Source: Musa acuminata AAA Group (Eukaryota; Streptophyta; Magnoliopsida; Zingiberales; Musaceae). From it: 64,000 nt of DNA. Of the stretch, positions 12,601 through 22,600 are shown one piece after another. The notes under the pieces were generated by a model, which did no database searches, had not been told where the DNA came from, and saw nothing but the letters and a program-made list of their open reading frames with translations. The translations under genes were made by a program, and so were the position numbers. The stretch's first letter is position 1, and the number at the start of each line of letters is the position of its first letter. The stretch spans positions 30,437,001-30,501,000 of the forward strand of contig NC_088345.1 of NCBI RefSeq assembly GCF_036884655.1, given 5' to 3'.

Positions 12601-13550
12601 TTTGTACCGTACCATACTAAGCTATGCTCGAAACTTCGGTATGATACGAAATTATGATCCTTGATTTTAACTATATTATTTTTATGTATTTAGATACATA
12701 TCAATTTTATTTTACTCTTGTTTAGCAAATTATTTTAGGCAAAAAAAAACCATATTTATATTGGACTCTATGCGTGGCTTGTTTTAATGATCTAATGTTA
12801 GAGGATATTAGAAAAATTTTAGAGACCTAATGTTAGATGGTATCGTTTCCTCTGCTTTCTATTTTTGAAAGGTATATAAAAACTGAAAATGGGAAGCATT
12901 CAATTCTAATTCCTTTCTGGAAATTTTATTCTTTTGGTGAAAGAAACGAGTTCTTTGCACACACTAGTTTGCTTTGCCGTATGACAATTTTTCTTACATA
13001 TGAAAAATTTGCTTTGGTTTCTTTCTTCAACCATAAGTTATTGACATATTCTCTGTTACAAAATTTGGGGAAAACATGACCATCTTATTGGACTTCCATC
13101 AACTTTTTCATTTTTCACTTGGTACTTATTGTTGTTTATTTGAGCAGGTCCGCCAAAGTCATAGAAGGTTACGTGTTGTGCGCTTGGAGACTACAACAGA
13201 TAGTCAGCGTATTGTTGGCCTTCTTATTCCAAATGCTGCAATTGAATCAGTCATGCAAGGTTCTTTTCAGTGTTTGCTGTGACCTGAAGTTGCCTAATTA
13301 TTCTATTCTATTACGTAAAAAAGGAAAACAAATAATTCTTCACGAAAAATATAACACAAGGTTATAGCATGTCTTAATAGTAGTTCCTGTCCAATTTGAT
13401 CAGCTCGGGCATTATAGCTCTGTTTGCGGTTTGTTTAAAATCATTGTCATGGCTTTCCAATCAAGCAACCAAGTGACAACATTGCTTTTGCCTGATTTCC
13501 TGTTCATATTTCTACCAGATCTATCATGGGTTGCTGATGTTGAAGGTTGA
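7543..13550 (+). CDS. FGT1: C-terminal exons of a Strawberry-notch / FORGETTER1-like protein
   Basis: Five exons join in phase: 7543-7596, 7681-7783, 8461-8589, 13148-13259 and 13519-13550, stop TGA. All inner borders are AG/GT. The spliced product runs SGAGTFKIFRPAVGEALR, then EMLAAELKNKYKKLSSIDKA, CMHGPKCKLGNYCTVGRR, GGLILPVWGSIEKALSKQ, VRQSHRRLRVVRLETTT, IVGLLIPNAA and ends DLSWVADVEG. This resembles the end of plant Strawberry-notch homologues (Arabidopsis FORGETTER1), a nuclear helicase-like co-regulator known there for heat-stress memory with chromatin remodellers. The ATPase/helicase domains are not in the window, so only the tail is supported. Exon 3 holds a small Cys/His cluster (CMHGPKCKLGNYC). 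The fourth intron (8590-13147) is swollen by transposons, but its splice sites look intact. The identification comes from remembered family similarity and was not searched. Confidence 0.75.
7681..7783 (+). CDS. FGT1: FGT1-like exon (EMLAAELKNK...)
   Basis: Acceptor TTTTCTCAG, donor CAG/GTAATC. It encodes 34 whole codons after the split Arg, a charged helical segment ending NEYEVSSTQ. Confidence 0.75.
8461..8589 (+). CDS. FGT1: FGT1-like exon (CMHGPKCKLG...)
   Basis: Acceptor CATGTGACAG, donor CAA/GTAAG. Exactly 43 codons in phase 0. Carries the C-x5-C-x5-C pattern and GGLILPVWGSIEKAL, the most recognisable part of the tail. Confidence 0.78.
9050..9232. mobile_element. Probable small MITE relic in FGT1-like intron
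   Basis: Contains CTGGTCGGTGC near the left and ACTGGTCTGG, then AAAACCTTG at the right, resembling family-A MITE ends (CAAGG when complemented). No target duplication was found, so the borders are uncertain. Confidence 0.3.
9890..10360 (+). mobile_element. Unclassified transposon relic, CT-rich
   Basis: Begins with GGCGAGGTGAGGCTCG and GAGCTCAAGCC-type sequence, then a CT-rich stretch containing ACGAATGGTGGT. The same order (GGTGAGG, CAAGCTTGAACGACCC, ACGAATGGTGGTG, CT-rich) occurs at 33770-34330, so the two are copies of one element. Resemblance to the GC-rich leader of hAT-B suggests a hAT derivative. The ORF at 10110-10397 is low-complexity and probably not a gene. Confidence 0.4.
10361..10740 (+). 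pseudogene. Ty3/gypsy polyprotein, C-terminal end
   Basis: Encodes the end of a gypsy integrase: LSLRFIGPFEVIKRIGSV, an in-frame TAA, then YHIHDVLHVSMLKKFIPHPS, VNWKHHYLDETTWELEEEI and a natural stop at 10738-10740. The HVSML and TWELEEE blocks are hallmarks of the integrase tail of plant Ty3/gypsy elements. Everything upstream of the integrase tail is missing. It lies inside the FGT1-like intron. Confidence 0.85.
10741..11090 (+). mobile_element. Gypsy polypurine tract and partial 3' LTR
   Basis: The tail is followed by TTTTGAGGGGGGGAGAG, a normal polypurine tract, and then TGTAATATCG at about 10787, a plausible LTR start. The LTR can be followed for about 300 bp and ends without a recognisable CA end or duplication before the next hAT relic. 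Confidence 0.6.
12032..12663. mobile_element. 632-bp hAT MITE (family A) nested in hAT relic
   Basis: Ends CAAGGATTTTAATTTCG and, complemented, CAAGGATCATAATTTCG. Flanks GTTTTAAT (12024-12031) and ATTTTAAC (12664-12671) match at 6 of 8 positions, both differences being transitions, as expected of an old insertion. The interior has CGTATCGGGCAGTACG blocks, a CGACG-rich block and a TA microsatellite. The ORFs it contains are compositional. Confidence 0.7.
12545..12599. repeat. (TA)n microsatellite
   Basis: About 27 uninterrupted TA units inside the 632-bp MITE. Confidence 0.95.
13148..13259 (+). CDS. FGT1: FGT1-like exon (VRQSHRRLRV...)
   Basis: Acceptor TTTGAGCAG, donor CAAG/GTTCTT. 37 codons plus one base. 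It continues the preceding exon across a 4558-bp intron without a phase change. Confidence 0.78.
13519..13550 (+). CDS. FGT1: FGT1-like last exon and stop
   Basis: Acceptor TTTCTACCAG. Two bases complete Asp, followed by LSWVADVEG and TGA at 13548-13550. The short acidic end after a DL(A/S)WV motif is what I expect at the end of this family. Confidence 0.7.
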
Positions 13551-14653
13551 CATGGGAAAAGTTTTGAAGTTACTGCAAAACTTGGTCTGGATGTCAGATA
13601 TTGAATCTTGTGGATTTGAGAGAGGTGCTTAAGCAATTGGAGCTTGATTCGAGATAGAAGACAGATCTATTATAAATTTTTGTGCAAAATACGAGCCACT
13701 ATTTTTTGTTGGTATGTTGTAAATTGTGAGTGCATTAAGACCCAGTATCGATCGACACCTCATTGGGCTTTCCTTTTTTGTATTGTTGTAAAATGTGTAA
13801 GTACATATGGGAAATTGCTGATCCGCCATGTACAAAAGCAAACATTTATGCAATTGAGCAATGAAAAGTTCAAGCCAATGTTCGTTTCAGAACACCAAAT
13901 CTCAAACCACTCGTAACAATGTTTGAGGGGCTTATTCTATATCTGTAAAAGAAAAGGTTGTCTAAGCTGCCGGGTTTTCCCATGCTTTCCGTCTTATCTT
14001 ATCGATGTGAATGGCGTTTCGAGATTTCAGGATATCTATTGGCTTCAGCAAAAGTTGTGACGTCAATTTCATTATTTATATTGGCCAATTTTTTGCTTTT
14101 TAATCTTTTATCGAAAGTAAAATATGGAAGACAGTCCCCACTCTATCAGAGGTGATGATACCATACAGCTCTCCTGGCAAATTGCTTCGCCATAAAACAG
14201 TAGACGAGGGATTCTGTGGCAACAACAATTGCCCAATTGGCAGCTCCGCTAGTTTTTCTTAATGCGTGAGAATTGTATAGCTTGAAAATTGACTTTAAGC
14301 TCGAGGATGCTTCTGCAGGGTAATCAGCTGCCATGATGGTGATTTCTTGCCATTAATTACATCAATCATCCTGATAGATGTATAGTCCCTTCCTTGACTG
14401 TCAATATAAACTCTTCCTTGATTGCAAGAGCTTCACACTTCAAGATCTCCCCTTTGTTGGTAATTAATTGCTTGTCTGCTAGACAGATTTTTTTTTTACT
14501 AAGATACTCTCTTATTGAAGAATCGTGTGTATAAATTATTTATAGATTATTTGACGGACAACTTTCAGAGACAACAAAGATAATAGCATCATAGATTTGT
14601 CCGAAACAATAAGAGTAAGGTAAGCTTTAAACAAGGTGAATGAATATAAATAT

Positions 14654-14734
<81 letters not shown>

Positions 14735-16400
14735 ATGAAAATATTGGGAAATATGGGTAGGTGAAGGTAAGAAATCAAAAATTAGTTTAATTGACCAATG
14801 ATTAAAAAAACTTCATTAAAAAATATTTATTATTGGTGGAAATATTTTTATATCAATCTATAGAAAATAAGAAAGATATTGGACGTTGCTCAGTTACTTA
14901 AGTTGATGGGTAGTCTATTGAATGTTTGACTTGGTGGAACATACTCGTACATAACAATAATAATAATAACAATAATGAATCCTATACCCTGATAATAATA
15001 ATACAGAAGTTCAATTAACTATATAATGATATACATATCTGATGATGACAAAGATTTGACCAAATGTAAGCACCAACTTTGCATCAACTACAACTCAAGA
15101 CTTTGTCTCCTTCAATTTTTTGTTTCCCCATTAGCTTCGGGGTAGATTTTGCTATTGTATTTTTTAAATAAAAATTAAATAAAATATTCGAAAAGCTATT
15201 ATGGTGATTCAGATCAACCAATAAGATTGAACACATTGAAAGGGCAATGAGATTTTATTTCGTCGGTTAGGCTCCACAAGCTCCACAAGAAATGGTTTGT
15301 TCAAACCAAATCAAGTTGGACTATTACACCCTACATTGTTCTTCTTGGTTCTCCACAACAATGGGGTTTTTCTGTGGCTGATGATCGAGGTATACGAACT
15401 CTTTAATTTTTATTTTGTACGAATGATAAGCAGTGAAAATGAGATTTGATCCTTCAAACCTTGTTATCAAGCAGTCAAAGTCTTTCTTTATCTTTAGAAA
15501 ATTATCAACGTGGATTTTTCCTAATTTTTTGAGATAGAAGATTATTCTTATTTTCTTGTAATAATTATCTTCTTATGCTCCCGAATAGCTTCACCCTCAT
15601 TCTCATTTATTAGTGGATCTGATATGGTTTTTTTAGTTTTTCATGTAAGTATTCGGGTCTTCTGTTTCTTTACATTTGATCACATTCTATTTATTTTTTA
15701 TTTATCCCTTTTTGTTGAATGTAGCCGAGGTGGGGAAGATGGAACAAACACCTCCTTCCTCCAATAGTATTAGTGCTTTCTTTTCAACTAGTATGTAGTA
15801 CAGGAGGCCTGATTCGTGATGACAGCAGAGTGTTTGGTAAAAATCTCGGTGAATTCAAGCAAGATGGTGAGTCCAAATGACATTAAAATAGTGGATTTAC
15901 TCATCTCAAGTTGATTTAGTACTAAATGATCCAACGTAATATGAAAAGACAAGAAGCCACGACCAGGTCATGGGTTTGTTAGTGGAGGAGGTCTTTTAAG
16001 CAATTACTTGGGTTTTTCTCATCACAAGTTTCCACAAAAAGATGATGATTTCTCTGTTAACCAACCAACACATGAAATAGTATAGTAGTAGTTCACCATT
16101 TTGGGAGTTGCCTTTCAAAAAAGAAAATAACTTCATGACCATGACACGGCTTATCATATGATAAATTAGTGACAAAACTTGACATTGGTTTAGTTAGTTG
16201 TACAAGCCTAATTATATCAACCGTAACATTAAAACTCAGCACGTTGAGCACCAGGAAACATTGATATTTACATCCTGAGCAAGATATAGATTTCATATGT
16301 CAGAGTAACAACTTGGTACAACATCGGAAGGGTGGTTTGACCCACCGTATGACCTAGCACAAGATTGCATAACATATTTTCTGCAAAGAAATCATGTCCG
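13551..16400. other. 3' flank of FGT1-like gene and convergent intergenic region
   Basis: The first few hundred bases after the stop are probably the 3' UTR; no clear polyadenylation signal was picked. The rest is AT-rich and lies between two convergent genes. Apart from the TA microsatellite I see no gene; small ORFs at 13644-13916 and 14146-14334 lack any recognisable motif. Confidence 0.5.
14658..14731. repeat. (TA)n microsatellite
   Basis: About 36 TA units in intergenic DNA between the two convergent genes. Confidence 0.95.
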
Positions 16401-16401
16401 T

Positions 16402-16561
16402 CCACACTATCATATTCTACAGTGTCTCATCATCATCTTGGTAAAAGATACAAGCCAAAAACCAAACTGAACTTAGGCTTTGCGGCACTATCACATTCTA
16501 CGGTGTCTCATCCTCGTGGTATAGATGCAAGCCAAAACCAAACCGAGCACAGGCTTTGCAG
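16402..16561 (-). repeat. Tandem duplication across the RAD52-like stop codon
   Basis: Two adjacent copies of about 78 bp (16402-16480 and 16487-16561) share CACTATCA(T/C)ATTCTAC, GTGTCTCATC, AAGCCAAAA and AGGCTTTGC. On the - strand the copy at 16487-16561 encodes CARFGFGLHLYHEDETP and the stop. The other copy is downstream, out of frame and presumably in the 3' UTR. Confidence 0.75.
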
Positions 16562-16644
16562 AAGGCTAGTTCTTCGGCTGCAGCAATCGGATCCTTAAAC
16601 CGGCCATTGTTCAGAGACACGGTTCCAGCAGACTCCCGATGCGC
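16498..16644 (-). CDS. RAD52-2: RAD52-like exon 4 and stop
   Basis: Acceptor TACAATTGCAG. 48 codons, AHRESAGTVSLNNGRFKDP then AAAEELAFCKACARFGFGLH, ending LYHEDETP and TAG at 16498-16500. It continues DGE of exon 3 exactly as DGE-AHRES in the family, 15.7 kb away. Confidence 0.85.
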   Translation of the reverse strand, partial: AHRESAGTVSLNNGRFKDPIAAAEELAFCKACARFGFGLHLYHEDETP

Positions 16645-19600
16645 CTGCAATTGTACAACAATAAGCATACAACATAGGGGAACCTCACAGCTCGTCTCAA
16701 CAAGTAAAGATTTCCTGCTTTTTCATATCTGAAATGATAGCATGCAAATTCCTTGTGTTTTGATACTTTTGGTGATTTTAGATATTTTGGAACCTCTAAG
16801 ATGAATGTTATTGAAGAATCCATGACTTAATTTGATTCAAACATTGCGGTACATGCTCATTTTTTTGTTAACTTTCCTGCTCCACCCATTCAAGTGCCGC
16901 CCTATGTGCTGTCAAAATAACTTTTACAAATTTCTACAGATTCATTAATATAAAACCAAATGAAAAAATGTGAAACAAAATTTGGATAAGCATTAATATC
17001 TTAAACTGAGAGACTTCTAGTGAGTGAACACATCTTTGATAATTCTCACATATAAATATTTAGGTGGAATTTGGTCAAAGATATAGGAATATTAGTTTTG
17101 TGTCAAGTACTTTTTTTCTTTAGTAGCAAAAGGAGCTATGCCACCTTTGATGCAAAAATAGTGCACCACCTAATAGAACCGAAAAAAGTAGTCCCCTGCA
17201 TTGAAGGTTCCACCAATACATGTTTTGGAAATGGTCAATTCACAAAGTCTGGTTCTTGCAAGCAAAGAGACTTTCTCCACGACTCAAATCCGAATAAACC
17301 AAGTTGCAAGGGAATTGCCTAATCATAGTGGTAAAGCTCCTCCCCTTAACCTGGTATAGAGCTGCATCGACTACAACAGGGTAAACCTAGAGGACCACAT
17401 CTGAATCAGAATTTAGACAGGATAGGGTCTAATACATCTTTATCCATAATCAAACTAGTGCAGCCTGATTAAAATGAGTTGGACTAACAATATTTTGCAG
17501 AAAGGCTTCTAGTTAAGCTCCATTGGCTGATCTATGTTGCGATAGAACTGAATAACCCTTAAAGCATCTGATGGATGGGTCAAGTTTTCCGAATGTTCAA
17601 AAAATAGATTTATATAACTCAAGATCTTATTTAACATAATAACTTTGACAAAAACTGCTAACAAGTATAAACTGAAATCACCAAAACCATCAAGATGAAG
17701 CCTGATCCTATCATAATTTTCCATCAGGAAAAAGCGGGCAGCCCGGTACATGATTCCATTATTTATATTCTAATTTTTCATTTGGGTATCTTTTTTCTTT
17801 TTCATTAGAACTATGATCCTAATTTGGTTGGCTGAAATCACTAAAAAGTGATCGGCCTGAAGTTGCTGAAATAACTAAAAGCACAAAAATCAATACAATT
17901 ATTGAAATAGAGAAAAACTTTTCCTAGGAGGCCTAAAACCAAAGCTAGTAATAATAACCTCGGATCATCTACTTTTGTATGTTTACCACCATAATGCAAG
18001 AATTCTACTCTCACAAATAAATAAAAAACTTCAGGCCATTCAGGCCTATAAACATATCTAAACAAACAATTTAATTCAGCCTCAGCTATAATCTTCCTTC
18101 ATGTTACAATTATTCACATCTCAATCTACATAAAGACTGATTACAGATAAATGAAATAAATTATTTTGGAGACAACCACACTAAGCCACTTCATATTATT
18201 CTCTCAGGCTTAGATTAGTTCCTGACCCTGTTTCTATTTTGAATGCAGGATTAGCAAACATTGATCTTGACATAACTGCTTCTCGACCATTCCACCACTT
18301 GTAGTATATTGTTGCCAACTAGTAACTAGTGATGGATTTTTTTTTTTTCTCTCTAAAGAAAAACTATCATTCATTCATCATAGAAGGTGATCCAAAAGGC
18401 AGGTGGAGAGAAGTACAAAAGTCAGTAGGGAGGTCATTTCCTCAGGTATCGTAACAACCCTGCTATAAGCAAAGCCAACCCATGAGCATCCCTTCACAGT
18501 CCTAGGAATAAAAGACCAACTGTTAACATGAGAACATTTGGGAAGCCCCAAAATGTCAGAGAAAATGTTCTTGACAGTCCATGGGACAACATCAAGATTG
18601 TGGAGCCAAGAGATGAACTGTTGGGATTCAATTTTAATTCAAACACAACAGAAAGTCCATCCCAGATTGCAAGGCATTTTGTTTGAAGAGGTGAGGAAGC
18701 TTTGATAACTCTGCAACCAGCAACAATAGTGGATCCATCTAGGTTCCATCTTGGGTTCTGATGGTGCAGTCTGTGCCAAAAAACTCAGAAGAAAGGTTAA
18801 AGGAACTGCCAAATTCAATATAGCAAGTAGCAACTGGATTAGAGTTCAAGTGATTTGGGAAGGAGTGGAAGACCTTGCAAGGAAAAAACCTATGCCACTC
18901 CTAAAAAGTGTCATCTCACTAAAATAAACCATGGCCCAACACCAAATAGACAATAGTGGGGAATGATGGTTACAGAATAGACAAGCGTTGCAGTTGTTCC
19001 ATAAAAACAAAAGAGAGTTAGCTATGAAGCTTATGAGATATAGAGCAGAAGATTTATCCAGGTTGAAGACTTCATCAACCCATGCTTCATTTCATGGTTA
19101 GTCTTATCGGTCCATACCGGTGTACCAACCACTTGTCGGTACGATATATACCAAACTGAACCAAACCATAATGAGCAACACATGATACATGAGGGCTATC
19201 AATGTACCGCCCATATCGGTCCCCTATCGGACCAATATATCGCCCGTACCAAGCAGTACTGAGCGGTATGGTGAACCTTGCTTCATTCACCTAATTGTCA
19301 TGGAAATGAAAGGAGTGGTAAACGTTTGACTTGCACCATATCTCAATAGGAGGCGAAGGGGCAAAGAAAGAAGATGTGATTAGAAAAATCATGCTGAAGA
19401 TGGCAGACATGGCATGGGGAGACATGGGCATTGTTGAATCTGGCCATACAAGAGTAAGTGGGAAGGCAATACCAAATTAATCTTCACAAGAAAATTTTTA
19501 ACTATTACAGCCACATTGAAAGCCCAAACCACCTTCCGACCATTCCTCATTGGGATCACACTATCAAGAATCTGTAGGTACTTTTAGTGCTAGAAATACC

Positions 19601-22600
19601 AAGGGGTTGATGGGTCCAGATCTAGTAATTGTCACTGAGGTGCATGGGAACCTGATTTCAGACTGCAAATTCCATGTCGTTTTTGAGTCGAGATTCATAT
19701 TTATAAAAGCAAGCCCACAGTTTATGGGAATGTTAGTAAGCTAAGGATCAGTTCATATATTGGTGTATCTCTCGTTCCCAATCAACATTTGAAGCCCATC
19801 TTTAAGATTAGAATATGAGGTGAAAAATACCTACCCAAACCAAGGTTTGTCATACCACAGCATACCGCTTCATATGGGCAGTACGTATCGGTCCAACAAG
19901 AGAACGGTATAGTAGGCAAGATTTGCCATGCCAACCTGCATCGCCTGGTATGGATGATACGTACTGGTCCAACAAGATGTCGGTACACGGACCACCCTCT
20001 ACCAGGTGATACCATCAAAAGACCCCGTATCGGACGATACAGGGTCTGTATTGAGCGGTAACGGTTGAAATTCGACCATTACCGATTTGTACCGATTGGT
20101 AACTATCGAATTTCGACCGTTACCGATCAAGGGCTAAGATTCCCCTATTTTAAATGGTCAAAAGTGATTGTTTGAGGCTTCGTAAAGGGTTTTTAAACCT
20201 TGTCCACCCACATTTTTTAACTCATTTCACTCTCTCAATCTCTTCAACTCTCTAAAGCTCTTTTTCACTCACATCTCTCTCTCATTCTCATATTTTTATT
20301 CTCCTAAATTCAACAAAGCTACGATTTGTGAATTGAATTAAATTTAGAAGGCTAATTTGGAAGGATTAAAAGGAAGAACATTATAATCAAGAGGTATGTA
20401 ATCTCTTTCTAGTTTTTTATTGATTTATGATATAATTAAGTTTATCTTTGTAGTGTATGACTTAATGTCTAATATATTGTTTGATATGTTTTTTATGGTA
20501 AAATAGTGTTAATTAGGGAGTAATTAAGGTCTTTAATATTGTGATTAGTGTGTTTAATATTGATTTTTTTCAAAATTAGACACTTAATAGGTCAAATCTT
20601 TATATTTCATGCATATTAAGGTGATTTATATATTTATGATGGTATAATAGGTTTAATTAGGTTTAACATAAGTTTTTTAATATTGCGATTAGTGATTTTA
20701 ATGATGATTTAATCAAAATTTGATCAATATTGGGTCAATTCAATGTTTTTAATACCTACTAGGATGTTTGATATGTTTATAGCGTTGAAAGAAGACTAAT
20801 TAGAGATTACTTAACTATGTTAGTATTGTGATTAGTGTCTTTAATTATGATGATATCAAAATTTAACCCATATTAGGTCAATTAAATGTCTTTAATGGCT
20901 ATTAGAGTGTTTGAAATGTTTATAGTGATGAAAGAAAAATATTTAGTGGGTAATTAATTATGTTAATGGTATGATTAGTGTATCTAATGATGATTTCACT
21001 GTAATTTGATCCATATTTGATCAAAATTACGTATTTAATGCTTCTTAGGGTGCTTGATATATTTATAGTGATAAAATACAACTAACTAGAATTTAATTAA
21101 ATTTTTTAATACTGTGATTAGTGGTTTTAATAATGATTTAATCAAAATTTGATTAATATTGGATCAATTCATTGTCCTTAATACCTATTAGGATGTTTGA
21201 CATGTTTATAATGGTGAAAAAGGACTAATTAGGGATTAATTAACTATGCAAATACTGTAATTAGTGTATTTAATTACGATGATATTGAAATTTGACCTAT
21301 ATTGGGTTAATTAAATATCTTTAATGCCTTTTAAAGTGTTTGACATATTTATAGTAATGAAAGAGAAATAATTAGTGGATAATTAACTATGTTAATGGTA
21401 TAATTAGTATATCAAATGATGATTTCATCGTAATTTGACCTATATTGGATCAAAATTATATATTTAACTCTTTTTAGGATGTTTGACATATTTATAATGA
21501 TAACATAAAACTAATTAGAGTTTAATTAATTTTTTTTACTACTATAGTTAGTATATTTAATAATAAATTTAATGATATTGAGTCAATTCTATGTATTTAA
21601 TGCACCTTGTTAGGGTTCATTACGACATTATATATAATTGCACCTTGTTATTTTAAATTAGGGATAATTACAACTTGCTTATTTGATTTAATTGTGGTAT
21701 GAACATGGTACCAAAGGAATAGACATATGATAACGCTTGGGATCATACCCAAAAGATGGATGGGAATAGTCATCATTGGCAATACATTTATTGCGACTAC
21801 ATCGGCAAGGGTGGAGGAATCACTTGGGTGAATATGCATTTAGCTGGCGAGTATCCCAATATTGCAAAATGCAAGAAAGTGTCGATGGGGGTCCATAATC
21901 ATTTCAAAACAAGTTATAACAGGCAAGGGAAGATACAATAAAAAAGAAGGCAAGAGCTGAGGAAGAATATTATAGGGCTACACCGGAACCAGTTTATGAT
22001 GCTTATGAGGGTCGCGCCGATGAAATCGACTCGGATCTTAGAGCCGGTATTCGTGCATCACTAGAACATCATTATATGTACGAGAAAGCAACGAGGCATC
22101 GACAACCTGATTCACAATGGGAGCGCATGGTGGTGACAGTGGATCTACGCCACAAGAAATCTAAAGGTCGGCCAGCATGAGGCAACCAACTATCCCTCCT
22201 TAGTTAAGCCGAATTGGTAGCATAAGATAGGGTGGAATCCGTGGTTTTCTAAATGGATTTGGTAGGAGGTTTATATTAGATATTATTGATATTGATCCAT
22301 AAGCCTATCCTCCACAAACAGCGAAACAGGCACGGATTGATGATGCATATACAAAAGAAAAGAAATGAGATATTGGGAAGACAATTGTAAAATGATTCAA
22401 CTTCCACATGATTCCAACAAATATAGCCTAAGGTCCATATTAGACCATAGTAAATTGTCTAGATAGTCACTAACAGTGGAGTTAATTTAAAGAAGGCCAG
22501 TTTACAATTGATGGAAAAAAGGAAAACATTATCTTTGGACTCCATGGACCGGTGATTTCAATAGGCGCTCGGGCGCTGGCCTAGGCGCTCGGGTGAGGCG

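Larger units (their letters stand above)
11120..12840 (+). pseudogene. hAT transposase relic (family B-like, copy C)
   Basis: Matches the family-B transposase at 23210-24330 segment by segment: AAAGGATCC..GCTAATCCTGTAACTTGC (BED finger), AAACAACATCAAGTAGG, the DUF659 region with TATTATGAGCTAAG, and after the MITE TATATTGGACTCTATGCG and TTAGAGGATATTAGAAA. It is shorter, with many stops and frame changes and no C-terminus. A 632-bp MITE lies inside, at the place where family B has its intron. It sits within the FGT1-like intron. Confidence 0.7.

Noticed and set aside
12370..12664. ORFs with long IYIYIY runs
   Set aside because: Translation of the TA microsatellite inside a MITE.
17509..17751. 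- strand ORF with ARFFLMENYDRIRLHLDG
   Set aside because: It looks faintly coding but there is no recognised family, no partner exon, and it lies in a transposon-rich intron. Left as unexplained.
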